From: Campanula takesimana
Taxonomy: Eukaryota > Streptophyta > Magnoliopsida > Asterales > Campanulaceae
Assembly: GCA_026119855.1 (NCBI GenBank)
Contig: JAOWBW010001047.1
Coordinates: forward strand, 248,001-312,000
Direction of reading: 5' to 3'
DNA length: 64,000 bases
Part shown: one piece after another, positions 1-11,342 of the stretch
Layout: every line of letters starts with the position of its first letter
How positions within the stretch are numbered: the first letter of the stretch is position 1
Notes under the pieces: model-generated
Seen by the model: only the letters and a program-made list of their open reading frames with translations
What the model was told of the DNA's origin: nothing
Database searches by the model: none
Made by a program: the position numbers and the translations under genes

Positions 1-825
1 ACCCTTTAAACCCGGGGTGGATGCCACGATGCAGCTCGTTGGGCGCTCTTGTTCCCTTCGATGCGCGCACGGGTCCATCCCACCTTCCCTTCCGAGCCGA
101 GTCAACCACACATGTCCGTGACACACAAATACCGTGACTTCGGTTGGTTTTTGGTCTAGCTCACGTTGCCACATCCTTAATGCGTGTCTAAGGTTAATCA
201 TGGCCAAGTTAGTGCCCGAGTCATGACTCCTTGTGAAAGCAAGTGTGACCATGATCGATTTTGACCCGGTCCTTGACTTACGCGTTACTGTTGACCGTAA
301 TTAACCTAAGTCATGTATTAAGGATAGGGTAACACCGTGTTGTCAAGCCCTAATGAATGGTCCATACTAATCATCCTTAATCCCAAGGATAAGGTTCGAG
401 AGCCCTCATCAAAGATGAGGTTATGCCAGAAGTCCCTTAAGTCCCTAAGACGAATCTCGACCTTAACCGGGGCTTAATCATGATTGGAATGGCTCACGCA
501 TTGGGAATCTTGCGACGCACTAGACCTTAGGATCATTTCTTTCGGTCGATGGAATCCGCTTTCCCTATAGGGCCCTCGCCCGGGACAGTCCATCCTTGGG
601 AGTGTGCAAGGCAGGTGAAAAACGAGGGGTCTATAGGCGTAGTGATGGCCTCCACTGATCCAGGATATAGAATAGTTGCGAAAATAAGAGGAATCTTTTC
701 CAACCATTTAGGAATAAAAATGTGTTTTAAGTAAAGTTGAACGAATAAATAATTGCACGTGGCATGAGCTTGCTCCGTTCTTTGTTTCTTGTCTTCGACA
801 CATTCTTGCGTTAATAAATGTCACT
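1..825 (+). other. Leader/upstream part of gag-only element A, non-coding
   Basis: I find no convincing coding region here; the short open frames on both strands match no family I know. By position, upstream of the 54-bp repeats and the gag-like gene at 1858-3440, this is probably the 5' untranslated leader of element A. Its 5' LTR and primer site would lie before the window. This is inference from layout only; an unrelated older element cannot be excluded. Confidence 0.4.
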
Positions 826-1565
826 TTGTTAAGTCTTTGGACGGACCCCCGTTGTCCTCCGTTATGTGATTTTGTTAAGTCTTTGGACGGACCCCCGTTG
901 TCCTCCAAGACCTCCGTTATTTGATTTTGTTAAGTCTTTGGACGGACCCCCGTTGTCCTCCAAGACCTCCGCTTGTGACTTCGTTAAGTCTTTGGACGGA
1001 CCCCCGTTGTCCTCCAAGACCTCCGCTTGTGACTTCGTTAAGTCTTTGGACGGACCCCCGTTGTCCTCCAAGACCTCCGCTTGTGATTTCGTCTTTGGAC
1101 GGACCCCCGTTGTCCTCCAAGACCTCCGCTTGTGACTTCGTTAAGTCTTTGGACGGACCCCCGTTGTCCTCCAAGACCTCCGCTTGTGATTTCGTTAAGT
1201 CTTTGGACGGACCCCCGTTGTCCTCCAAGACCTCCACTTGTGATTTCGTTAAGTCTTTGGACGGACCCCCGTTGTCCTCCAAGACCTCCGCTTGTGACTT
1301 CGTTAAGTCTTTGGATGGACCCCCGTTGTCCTCCAAGGCCTCCGCTTGTGACTTCGTTAAGTCTTTGGACGGACCCCCGTTGTCCTCCAAGACCTCCGCT
1401 TGTGACTTCGTTAAGTCTTTGGACGGACCTCGTTGTCCTCCAAGACCTCCGTTATGGGATTTCGTTAAGTCTTTGGACGGACCCCCGTTGTCCTCCAAGA
1501 CCTCCGTTGTGTGATTTCGTTAAGTCTTTGGATGGATCCCCGTTGTCCTCCGAGACCCCGTTAAG
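826..1565 (+). repeat. 54-bp tandem repeat, about 14 units
   Basis: Each unit contains TTAAGTCTTTGGACGGAC, then CCCCGTTGTCCTCCAAGAC, then a variable CTCCGCTTGTGACTTC-like tail. Most units are 54 bp; a few are shortened, for example near 866 and 1090. A weaker, diverged unit lies near 1637-1670. Because 54 is a multiple of three and the unit lacks stops in several frames, long repetitive open frames appear on both strands, but there is no sign that they encode a protein. The array lies just upstream of the gag-like gene of element A. Confidence 0.9.
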
Positions 1566-1857
1566 ATTCCCGTCAAGACCTTAGGCGCTGTCCCCTAGGT
1601 CCCCGCTAAACCCCTACGAATAGTCCCCTAGGAAGTCAAGTCTTTGAATGGATCCCCCGTTGCCATCCAAGAAGTCTGTTACAACCTTGTAAGTAGACCC
1701 CCGTTTGAATCTCGGATGGATTTAAGATCCCATTTGACCCTGTCCACCTTTTTACCCCATAGGTCTAAGCCTAGCGGTCGTTCCCCATCAGCAGCATGAG
1801 CATTCACTCAGTGTTTACCCAAGCCTAAAGCTACCTTTTGTCTTCCCCGTAACTCGG
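1566..1857 (+). other. Spacer between 54-bp repeats and gag-like gene
   Basis: C-rich non-coding DNA with one decayed repeat-like stretch. I see nothing else I can name. Confidence 0.4.
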
Positions 1858-3440
1858 ATGAAGTGGAAGAGAGCATCATGTCGCCGCCAAGTGCGTGTGG
1901 AGTTAGAAAGTTCCCCTGTCACTACAACTTCTCCGATCTGGTACCTCAGAAAGACCGCTTTGATGGATGGTAGTTTGGGAAACGACGTTGCAGACAACCC
2001 GGATAGCCTGACGAAAGAAGAGCTGCTCCAAACTCTAGAAGCCTCCGGGGCTACGGAGGAAGTCATCACGAAGAGCCACAAGGAAACACGGAACCCGTTC
2101 AACGAGTCGATGAGACAAAGAGATGTCACAACTGATGGGCCCTTCACCAAAGTGACCAACCACAATGAAAGGGTGGAAGCTACCCGACCTCCGGATTGTA
2201 ACCGAAGATTTCCCCCTCCATCTCACCAAAATACCAAGGCCTCCATTTCTTTGCCCCAACATGCCGTCATCCATAACGAGCCTCTCACTCAAATCTTCCT
2301 CACTCCGCCTCATCCCAAATCCAACATCTCCCATGAGACACTTCCTATAAAACCCTAAACACAACCCACTCAAAAGGCCCGCAAACCACTGTTCACACCA
2401 GTTACGCCTCAAGCATCATACTCACAACACCTTCCCAATCGTGTCCCTTCTCGATTCAATGCCATCAACCAAGTCACCAGAGATCAGTCACTGTTTAAAC
2501 CATATATGGATACCCGACCAGGCATCACTAACTTGCCTCCACCAGATTTTCCGATGAGATTCCGGGGTGGCCCGTATCATTTCTATAATCCAAGACCTTT
2601 TGGACCACAAGCTCCTTGCATGCCTCAAATGTATATTCCTACAAGCAACCAAGGTTATGGGTATTCCTACACCCATGCACTTCCACAGAATCCTCATGTT
2701 GGACCTCAGTCGGGTACGTTGTTGGGAAAAAGAAGGCAAATGGAAGCTAAGTTTGAAAGGACACTCGATGGGCACCCCTTTGCATTGAGTAGTGGTGATT
2801 CTCATCCCCACCACACTCCGTTCAACAATGAAAGAAAAGCCAAGGGCCGAGCCAAGATCCATTTCACAAAGTTTGAGGATTTCGGAAAGCCCATAAGCAA
2901 AGTATTTGAAGGATTGGTCAAACAAGGCCTCATGTGGCCCCTCGAAGATTTTCGGCCAAAGAATCTTGAAAAACGTCGAGACAAGACCAAAGGTATGCCT
3001 TTCACAACTACCACGGCCATGATACCAATAATTGCACCGCCATAAGACGCATCATCTCGAAACTAATTGAGAAGGGGAAGCTTGGACGCCCCCACACCCC
3101 CGACACAGCCAATGACCCGAGCGTCAACATGCTCAAATCTGTGACTTCCCCGATGATCGATAAATGGAGTGGTGTCCGCCCCAAGGAAAAAGAGCCCATG
3201 GTTGACAGAGTTGTCAATCCCAAAGTGGGAGAGCCTGTTTTGGAAAAATTGACAAAATCAGTGTCCCAAATGGTGGTTCCTAAAATCAGCAAAGCCGAAA
3301 CGACGGAAGGCGTTTGGAAAAGATCAGTGCCACAGAAAATGTCTAAAGGGCCGAATGCCCCGGGTTGGGAAATGAATGGTGTTGCGATTGCCACAGCAAA
3401 CGACGGAGTTCCGAAACCTCTCCTATCAACCTCCCCTTAG
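1858..3440 (+). pseudogene. Gag-like gene of non-autonomous Ty3/gypsy element A (broken)
   Basis: This probably encoded the capsid/nucleocapsid-type protein of element A. Frame 1 runs from the ATG at 1858 with an in-frame TAA at 2356-2358, then stays open to 3045. A shift near 2994 moves to the frame that is open to 3440. Just after the shift (about 2994-3060) is a zinc-binding pattern of the form H-x3-GH-x-T-x2-C, followed by basic residues and a 'LIEKGKL' stretch. That arrangement is typical of plant Ty3/gypsy gag proteins, where a C/HxYHxxxGHxTxxC motif precedes an 'I..LI..G.L' helix. A proline-, aromatic- and histidine-rich segment lies at about 2506-2720. No protease, reverse transcriptase or integrase follows, so the element looks non-autonomous. 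Family assignment rests on this motif and on the better preserved gag of element B; the one stop and one shift make it a pseudogene. Confidence 0.6.
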
Positions 3441-3860
3441 AAGGAGTCTGTTTTCATCCTTAGGAAGAGCCAGTTGCTTTTAGGGCGTATGATAAGTCTT
3501 TAGGAAAAGTCGGTTAAGATGTCTGTTAGATTTGGTTAAAGTCTTGACTCCCCGGTTGATGCCATGTGGTGACCATTTTGGGTCCATTGTCAGTTCTCTT
3601 AATAAGATTATTATTGCCATTTTTGCCTTGTCAAAAGCTTACAAAAAAAAATAAATTTGTGTGTGAGTCTTTCACTCAAAACAAAGGTGTGTCTTCCAAA
3701 AAAAAATAAAAAAAAAAAAATAAATAAATAAAAAAAATGGAGATCAAGTTTTCTTAAAATAAAAGATCAAGTTTTTCCTAAAAAGCTAATCCGATAATGA
3801 AGCATTTTTCTCAAATCATGGTTATAATTTCACCTTGAGGTTTAATATGCTAAAAGTCCT
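3441..3860 (+). other. A-rich non-coding stretch of element A
   Basis: This holds A-rich tracts at about 3640-3655 and 3697-3738. A short inverted repeat, TGAGT (3664-3668) and ACTCA (3674-3678), lies between them. No gene is visible. Element B has similar homopolymer tracts (T-rich on this strand, A-rich in its own orientation). Confidence 0.6.
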
Positions 3861-5414
3861 TTGCGGTTCTGTCCACTGGAAGCATTGACCAAGGAGCCCA
3901 CATCCGAATTGGCGTTCGAAACAACCATCCACATGAGCAATGAGATCAAACAATTGGGACACCGTCTACAAGAAGAAGCCCAAGCTTCGGAAGGCCAAAG
4001 GCGGTTACATCACAGGGAAATCCATACTCTCGCCGAATGCAAAGGGAATCACCAAAACGCTTGGCCAACAGGCAAGCTCCCAACTCGCCCTCATGAGTAG
4101 ACGACCCCGGCAATTGCAACGCCAAGCCAAGTGGAGGCCTCGCGACATCTTTCCCGACGACATGGAACCCGAGTTCCCCGTGGAAGACATGGAATATGCC
4201 GCCGACAACCCCTCCAACAACTGTGGAAGAAAATGGATCATCGTGCTTCATGGGAACCCATCCTTAAAAAAAATAATACTAATAAAAAAAATGTGAATCT
4301 TCCAGCCTCGTAGGTTCTAGAAAGAAAAAAAGGAGTCCATTCTGGACCGTGTCTTTTTAGTTTTACAGATTTCCGCACTTGGACATGTATGTACAAAGTT
4401 ATCTAAATAGAAGAGTCATTTTCCTTCTCTTCTCTCTAGACTTGAGACATTATTTGCAATATATGTTTACTCTTGAAATTGCCTTGCTTGTTATTATCAA
4501 TTGATTGCTACGTCCCCAAAATGACGAATTGACTTCTAAGCATACTAGTCAACGACGACTCATTAAGGATGAATGGACCTAACACAAATGAAAAGTGCCA
4601 AATGCAAACAATTAATCTTGATATGAATAAATGTTATGATCAATTGGCATGAAGAAACCATTAATGGCAAACCTTCCCTCATACATTACCCCGATACACA
4701 ACCCGATACACCTTTCCTATACAAATCCTTGATGCGCATCAAAGGCATCCCGAGACAATGAAAAGGAGAGGATGTTGTTGCTCAACCACCAAGATTCAAC
4801 CACGATCGCGCGTGCGCAACCAAGCAAAGGACTTCCCAGATCTTCAAAAGTCAAAGTAAGAAGTGGCAGAATTCCACCAAGGGGCTACAAATGAGCCAAT
4901 GTCCAAGATAGCAAGTTGGGGCTAATGTTTCCCCTCTCTCTAAAAAAATGATAAGAGAGAAAGAAATGGATAATGGAAAAAAGGAAAGCAAATGAATATT
5001 GGCAAAGAGGAAGTTTACCTCAAAAGCTCACCAAGTTCACTGCAAAAGTCCACCTCAAAGAACATCCCGAGGAGTTCACCGCAAAGAAAAGCGATCTACA
5101 TCAGGAAAGCAACAACATCCTTCGAAAGGACACCAACCCCAGCAAAAGAAGGCCCCACGGCCGAACTACGGCGACCTGAGCTCCTCAAACTGAGGGGAAC
5201 GTAGGCAACCTTCGGGTCCGATCACAGCATGAAATGAATCCATCAAACCTCGATCCTCCCAAAATGACCTGGTTCTCTTCCCTTGGTCCCATCAATGACC
5301 AATTTCCCATGATAATGACCAATCTCCCCATAAACACCTTTTGATCTTGCCATTGATCGAATCTTAATCTTAATTGATCACAACATTTATACATGTTAAG
5401 GCTAATTGCTTGTT
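3861..5414 (+). other. Non-coding body of element A, with a weak ORF and a conserved block
   Basis: An open frame at 3940-4296 (118 codons, basic N-terminal half, acidic C-terminal part) matches no family I know. The segment at about 5164-5225 (GAACTACGGCGACCTGAG, then GGGAACGTAGGCAACC, then CGGGTCC) matches, on the opposite strand, about 36130-36200 of element B. It is therefore conserved between two related but distinct elements. Nothing else is recognisable. Confidence 0.5.
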
Positions 5415-5419
5415 ATAAT
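5415..5419. repeat. Target-site duplication ATAAT of Copia-1 (left)
   Basis: ATAAT directly precedes the TGTTGG terminus at 5420 and recurs directly after CCAACA at 28092-28096. Confidence 0.95.
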
Positions 5420-6734
5420 TGTTGGTCCCAAAGACACAACAAGGGTATGAAAGGAGGCTAGAGGGGGGGGGGTGAATAGCCTACTTAAAATTTCAACCCT
5501 TTTTCAAAATTCAACCAAGTGCTTACAATCTTGAGTTTTGCGGTCAAATAATAGACCGTGCGGTCAAGGTGTAATATGCACAGCGGAAGTTTTCGATGGA
5601 AATAAGGTAGAGTTGTTTTTGACAAAATCTCTAACACCAGAACTCACGGTCAACCCAGTTGCGGTCAAGTGAGTCCGGTCAAGGTAAGTGCAGTCGAATA
5701 GAAATGCGGTCAAGAGATTTGTGGTCAGATGGTTGAGAGATTGAAAGTTGTTGTCTTAGAAGTTTTGGCAAAAATATAAGTTAGTCAGATTTTAACTTAG
5801 GCAATGTGGAGAACAAACAAACACAATTCACAGCAAGTTCTTAAATCTGAAAGATCAAAACACTAAACGACAAACAAAGTTAATATGAACAATGAAGAAC
5901 AAGATGATCAATACTTGAAAGTAAATTTGCAGAAAGGTAAAATGACACAAGTATTTGGAAAGGTTCGATCTGTTAAAAGATCTACGTCCTTTACCAAGAT
6001 GGTCAGTCTTGGATTTTGAATGGAGGTATATATTGATTCTTGAGTGTACAGATTACAGAGATGATGTATTGAATCAACACCTACTTTCTATGAAGAACAA
6101 ATCCTAGACTTAGACCAGTGTATCCCGTTTGATTCAATCTAAGTGATTGATCAATTGGGGTGAGTGTGTGTAAGAATCTGAAGCTCTTTGAAATCTATAT
6201 GATTTAGAGCCTAAAGAATCTTATGTGTTACAAGGCTTGAGATGACTTGAATGTTGCTGGAGATCTTTGAAGGTTTGAAGGTGAGTTCTTTGAAGATTCA
6301 AAGGATTCTGGAAATCTTGAGTATGATCTTCAATCACCAAGTATTTCAACAGCAATTTCTCTCTTAGAATCTCAGCTTGCTTCAATGAAGAACTTAAGGG
6401 CTATTTATAGCCTTGAATGAGAAAATAGCTGTTGGATTTACTTGGGCTCCAAGTTGAAGGACAATGAGCTGTTGAATTCTGATTGGAGCTTAATCTGAGT
6501 TTGTCCTTTTTGCAGATAAGAGGTGGTCCCACTTAGATGAATTTCAAATTTGAATTACTTGGGATCCAAGTTCTGCAACGTTCTAAACTAACCATAGTTT
6601 GATACAAGTGACCATGGTTAAGTTTGAACATACTTGGGTTCTTGAACTTCTGCTCATCTGCGGTCAAGACTTGCGGTCGAGACTCTTGCGGTCAATATGC
6701 CTAAGGGCATCTGCGGTCGAGGAGTCAAAAGTGA
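5420..6734 (-). repeat. Copia-1 3' LTR, distal part (interrupted by Gypsy-1)
   Basis: Aligned by eye to 26502-27816 of the other LTR, this is almost identical. The differences I noticed are GCAGTC versus GCGGTC near 5690, A versus G in CACAATTC(A/G)CAGC, G versus A in CAGCTT(G/A)CTTC, and T versus C in GAGCT(T/C)AATC. All are transitions. A TATAAATA box on the minus strand lies at 6402-6409. GCGGTC words are dense at 5540-5725 and 6660-6725. Confidence 0.95.
6730..6734. repeat. Target-site duplication AGTGA of Gypsy-1 (left)
   Basis: AGTGA directly precedes TGTAACG at 6735 and recurs at 16164-16168 after GCGACA. The intact Copia-1 LTR copy has a single AGTGA at the equivalent site. Confidence 0.95.
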
Positions 6735-7030
6735 TGTAACGACCCCAAAAATCCGTTTTATTTATTGTATAATTATTTTATATTTTTGAGAATTTTAAAT
6801 TTAAAATTATGTGTGCATTTTATTTGTTGTATCATATTAAATGAATTTGCACATCTTATATGATTATTTGTGTTAGTTAAAATGTTAGTATTAAAGGTGA
6901 TTAGGGGAGTTAAGTTGTTAGTGGAAAGTTATGAGGGTTTTTAGTGGAATTAGTATTCAAGGGGCTTAGTTGTTCAACTTGGAAGAAGGAGGGGCTTAGT
7001 TGTTCAACTTGGAAGAAGGAGGGGCTTAGT
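6735..7030 (+). repeat. Gypsy-1 truncated first LTR
   Basis: This matches the first ~260 bp of the LTRs at 8075 and 13532. It has an extra copy of a 30-bp unit (6961-6990 and 6991-7020, beginning GGGGCTTAGTTG) that is single in the other LTRs. It then joins internal sequence at TTAGT (7026-7030), a 5-bp microhomology shared by LTR and internal region. Confidence 0.9.
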
Positions 7031-8074
7031 GAATGACTTTGATGGAGTTAGACTTGAAGTGTTTACCATATTATATCAGCGGGAAAGGTATTGTGTTAGA
7101 GGATTCATTGACTTATAGTTCATGGGTGATAAAACTAAATGGGGAATGTTAGAGGAATTAACACTTTGGAGTCTTCGTGAGTTGAGATATGGCATGATTT
7201 TGAGATTGTGAAAGCTTTAAATTTCTACTCTATTGAATAATATCAACTATCGAAAATTACTCGTGGAATGAATAATGACAGACAATAAGATTTTGTTCGT
7301 GGCTAGTGATGGAATTTTAACTTCTATAGCAGAGTATGTAGTCAACACTTAGTGGAATTAAACATGTATAACGGAGTTCAACTATAGATACTTGAAGGGA
7401 TACACAAGACCAATTTAATTATGAATCCAAGTAGAAGTAGAGTATTGAGATAAATTCGAGGAGTTACCTTTAATTGTTTGATGCGAGGAATTCTAAGTAT
7501 TCAACTAAGTCCTTGAGTTGTGAATAATCTGGAAGTAAATTATCAGTTGTCAGTTATTTGTTCAGAAGATAGTTCGATTTCATGGGATGTCTACGAGCAT
7601 GGTAATAGATATGGGTTCCTTATTTACATCTTGATTTTGGCAAGCATTTCAGAAGGCCTGGGGTTCGGAATTGAGACTTAGTATGACTTTCACCCTCAAT
7701 CAGATGGTCAGTTAGAAATAACCATTCAGATTCTTGAGAACTTGTTTAGTTGATTCTAAGAATTCGAGGGATATACCTTTACTTCTCGTGGAGTTGTTTA
7801 ATATGTCAGTTCTTTTGAGATTTTGGAAAGAGCTAGAGGTTGAGTTTATCGTCTTGTGTTACTTCCTTCTCTCGTCGAAGTTGATAATGAATTCCTTGTG
7901 TTGATGCCACGCAATTGTGTTTATGATTCTTCTCCGATATGTCTAAAGTTTTAGAGGATATTGAACTCAGTGTGAAGCTTCGAGATTGGAATGAAAGTAA
8001 GTGTTTTGGTTATTCGAGAATGGAGGTAAGCAATCCTAAAAATTCGGGTCGAATTTTCTTTAAGGGGGAGTGAT
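7026..8074 (+). pseudogene. Gypsy-1 duplicated 3' internal fragment with integrase remnant
   Basis: Nearly identical to 12483-13531. A degraded Ty3/gypsy integrase core lies at 7572-7753. It shows a 'GSLFTS'-like stretch, an in-frame TGA, 'FWQAFQKAWG', then after a frameshift 'HPQSDGQLE'. The catalytic Asp region and the HPQ(S/T)DGQ motif are typical of gypsy integrases. Stops and shifts make it non-functional. It ends in a polypurine tract (AAGGGGGAG) just before the LTR at 8075. Confidence 0.85.
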
Positions 8075-10700
8075 TGTAACGACCCCAAAAATCCGTTTTA
8101 TTTATTGTATAATTATTTTATATTTTTGAGAATTTTAAATTTAAAATTATGTGTGCATTTTATTTGTTGTATCATATTAAATGAATTTGCACATCTTATA
8201 TGATTATTTGTGTTAGTTAAAATGTTAGTATTAAAGGTGATTAGGGGAGTTAAGTTGTTAGTGGGAAGTTATGAGGGTTTTTAGTGGAATTAGTATTCAA
8301 GGGGCTTAGTTGTTCAACTTGGAAGAAGGAGGGGCTTAAATGAAAAGTGAAAATAGCACAAAAACCCATCCTTATCTCCCCCTCCCTCACTCCCTGCGTT
8401 TCCCTCACCTGCACTTTCCAAAACATAACTTTCTCCATTGTTGTTGAAGAAGAAAGCTTAGGTAAGATTTTGTTTTGTTAATTTTCCCTATTTTAATCTA
8501 TTACTCCATTTTCAAATCTAAAAATATATAAATGTTCAGGGTGTTGAGTAGGCCACATCTACCGAACAATATAATTTTCTTGACTCGTTTCCGAAAAATA
8601 GGTAAGTTACTAATCCCCCCTTTAAATGTTAAAATGGTCATAAGTATGCTATATATGCTTTATATGTTATAAAATAATGTTTTGGGTATACTTTTATATA
8701 CTTGTAATTTCGGGACGGAGGGAGTAGTAATAACTTTTATTTATACTTGTAAATTTGGGACGGAGGGAGTAGTAATAACTTTTATTATACTTGTTATTTG
8801 TGGGAAATGGGTATATGGGTATAGTAGTTTTGGTTTTGGGGGAGTATGAGAGGATGCAACCTTATATATGCTTTATATATTATACTCCTACCCGTGGGAC
8901 GGTAAAATAATATCTTTAGTTAAAGGTTAAATAAATGTATTATAAAATTATACTATTACTTATGGGACGGGGAAAGAAGTGAAAGTATCCTAAAGTGGTA
9001 TATTAGTATATTAAAAATTTTAATGATACTTGTGAGACGGAGGGAGTAGTAATACTTTGTTGCATGTGGGAAATGTTAATACAATGGGTGTTGTAGTATT
9101 GTGAAAGTATAGTAATGTTGTTGTACCTAATAAAATGGATATAAACATGTTATATATGCCTAGTAGGTGTGAAATAATGTTTTGGGTATGTTTTATTTAT
9201 ACTTGTAATTTTGGGGACAAAGGAAGTAAAATAGAAATGGTTCTAGTGGGGTGTTAGCATAGTTTAAAGGTTGGATTTGTAGTCTTTGTATAATTGTAAT
9301 AGTTGCAAATGTTAATGTTGCAAGTACTAGTGAATTTGGGTTGTGAAACAAAAGGAGTGAACTTGGGTAAGTTTTTGGTCTGCCAGGTGATGTGGGCGGC
9401 CGCCTAAAATGGGCGTGCGGCCGCACATCTATCTGAAAGGTTTTACTCTTGGGACAGAGTATTTTGGGCGGCCGCACAGCCCTGTTTGGGCGACCGCCCA
9501 GTCATCTGAAAAGTTTAGAGTTTCAAACAAAGGGATTTAAAGGTCAATCTTAGTCTAGTTTTTGGGGAGTGTCCTAAAGTACTTAGATGATTGTTGTGGA
9601 TCACTAAAGTGGTAGAATTGGTTCCTTTGTGAACACAAGTGTTGTGAAATGTGAGTAATGGATTAAGTGAGCATTGTTGAACATTTTGTAATGTGTTGAA
9701 TGGTTCATCTTCTTGATGTGTTTGGCATGGTTCCCTACATTGGAATCATTGTCCCTGATTGTTGTTTAAGCAAGTATTTCTATGTGGTGCTTGCGTGTAA
9801 AGTCCAGCTGGTACTTTTGTGTGTGTTGGGCAGTGATAGGGATTATAATGGTCTCCCGAGCCAAGTACATTATAAGGCTCCTATCATTGGTTTCCCATTT
9901 TTAACCCCCTTCCTTAGGCCAAAGGTTGGGCACTTTGGGTTATGACTTTGTGTCATTTTCCCCCGTTGTTGTTGTTGTTGTTGTTGTTTGGTTCCGGAAC
10001 CCGTCTCAGCTCTTCGATGCTGCTCAGTTGATGCCTCTCAGATGGCTATTGTTTGGTTTGAGAACCTTGGCTCAGTATCCACGTATGAGTGTTTATTTCC
10101 GCTTTATGTGTTGCATGATGAGTTGGTCGTTATTTCCAACCGGTATGGGACGGTTGGCGATAGGGAGCCTCTCATGTTATGTGCTATGTGTTATACGCTT
10201 ATTTGTTAATATTGTTTCTTTATGATCATCATATTAGCATGTAATGTAGTTGCATTTTAGTAACTTACTGAGATTTATTCTCACCCCTTATTTGTTTACC
10301 GTTTTAGATAAGAAGGAGTCCAGGGAATAGGTCACAGCACAGGGAGGACGTTGGTAAAGAGATATTTGGTAAGACTTTTGGAAGTGATGTGTATAAAGGA
10401 TACATTATGTAAATGTAATACCTTTAGGGTAGTGTAACCGTGACTCAGTTATTTGTATCATCTCTTTTAGTAGGTGTTCGTATTTGTAAATTTTATAAGT
10501 AAAGTTTGTTATAGCCAAGTGGCTAAGTACTCATTTGAGAAAGTTTATTTTGTGACTTAAAGTCATGTTTTGGTAACGTTTTGGTTGTGTGAACCTTTTA
10601 AGAAAATATATTTCAAAAAATTTCTTAGAGTTGCTTTACGACGTCTTCCTCGCGTGTCCCGGGCGTGGGGCCAAGTAGGACCACGGGTCGGGGCGCGACA
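8075..10700 (+). repeat. Gypsy-1 middle LTR (full length, 2626 bp)
   Basis: Starts TGTAACGACC and ends GGGGCGCGACA, followed directly by the primer site. It contains Stowaway-like words (GGGACGGAGGGAGTA at about 8712 and 8758, and a variant near 9033). It also carries a GC-rich module at 9394-9500 and a GTT microsatellite near 9965-9988. The open frames here (9193-9477 minus, 9700-9945 plus, 9926-10225 plus) are not recognisable proteins. Confidence 0.93.
9394..9497. promoter_or_regulatory. GC-palindrome module in Gypsy-1 LTR
   Basis: GGGCGGCCGC at 9394 and 9466, a 12-bp perfect palindrome GTGCGGCCGCAC at about 9415-9426, and GGGCGACCGC at 9488, 22 nt after the copy at 9466. The module stands out from AT-rich flanks and recurs in unrelated elements at 40371-40420 and 58690-58759. 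The same module is in the right LTR about 5460 bp downstream. A role is not known; a protein-binding or structural site is inference. Confidence 0.6.
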
Positions 10701-10702
10701 GT

Positions 10703-10714
10703 TGGTATCAGAGC
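10703..10714 (+). other. Primer binding site, initiator Met-tRNA type (Gypsy-1)
   Basis: TGGTATCAGAGC begins two bases after the LTR end at 10700. This is the usual plant initiator-Met tRNA complement. Confidence 0.93.
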
Positions 10715-10810
10715 TAGGTTGTAGATGGTCTAGAATGACTAAATGACCTAGGAGGGTAGTTGTGTATAGGGTAAGTAACGTTGAGAGTTTTATGCAGGTA
10801 CTTATTGAAA

Positions 10811-11342
10811 ATGGTTGGCACCGAAGGGAATCAGTCAGGGTCTTCAGGGTCGGGTAACGCTAGAGAAGAGGTTCGAGCACTGTTCCAAGGTATGTTTGAA
10901 GCTGTCATGAAAATCATTGACAATATAGAGGGGCATAAAACCAAGATTGAAACCTCAGATGTGACAAAACGAGGAGAACAGGTAAAACTGCAACCCCAGC
11001 GTGGAGATAGTAGAGAATATCAAGGAACACCTTCGCAAGCTAGGGCATCTTTTCAAGGGCCGCAAATGTTTGAGTTGTGGTCAGTTGGGTCACTTTCAGA
11101 AGGGTTGCTTTAGATTTATGAATCAGTTATCGGGAAGTGCAGCCGGGTCATCTCGGGGCCAAAAGAGGGATGCTTCAGGAAAGGTTAAGGTGCAAGATCG
11201 TGTTTCTTTCATCAATCAACAACAGATTTCAGATTTCTCTAATGTGACTGGAGGTATAATTTCTATGTCTAGTTTGAGAGCACACACACTTATAGACCCT
11301 GGCTCTTCACATACTTGTGTGTTTGTGCATTGTGCTTCTTGA
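10811..11342 (+). pseudogene. Gypsy-1 gag and protease remnant
   Basis: An ATG at 10811 opens about 100 codons of a gag-like N-terminus that is rich in G, S, E and K. The frame then shifts near 11000 into a second open frame holding a CCHC zinc knuckle at 11067-11108 (C-x2-C-x4-H-x4-C). About 60 codons later is a retroviral-type aspartic protease core, 'LIDPGSS', at about 11289-11310. The usual motif is LIDTG(S/A)S, so the Thr after the catalytic Asp is replaced by Pro. The frame stops at 11340-11342. Most of gag between N-terminus and knuckle is missing. Clearly non-functional. Confidence 0.8.

Noticed and set aside
917..1584. Long repetitive open frames on both strands over the 54-bp array
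   Set aside because: They follow from a period divisible by three and stop-free composition; there is no domain, no start context, and equal openness on both strands.
9193..10225. Open frames inside the Gypsy-1 LTRs, repeated at 14653-15686
   Set aside because: They are duplicated only because the LTR is duplicated. A small indel in the C/GTT run changes the frames between copies, and no family is recognised.
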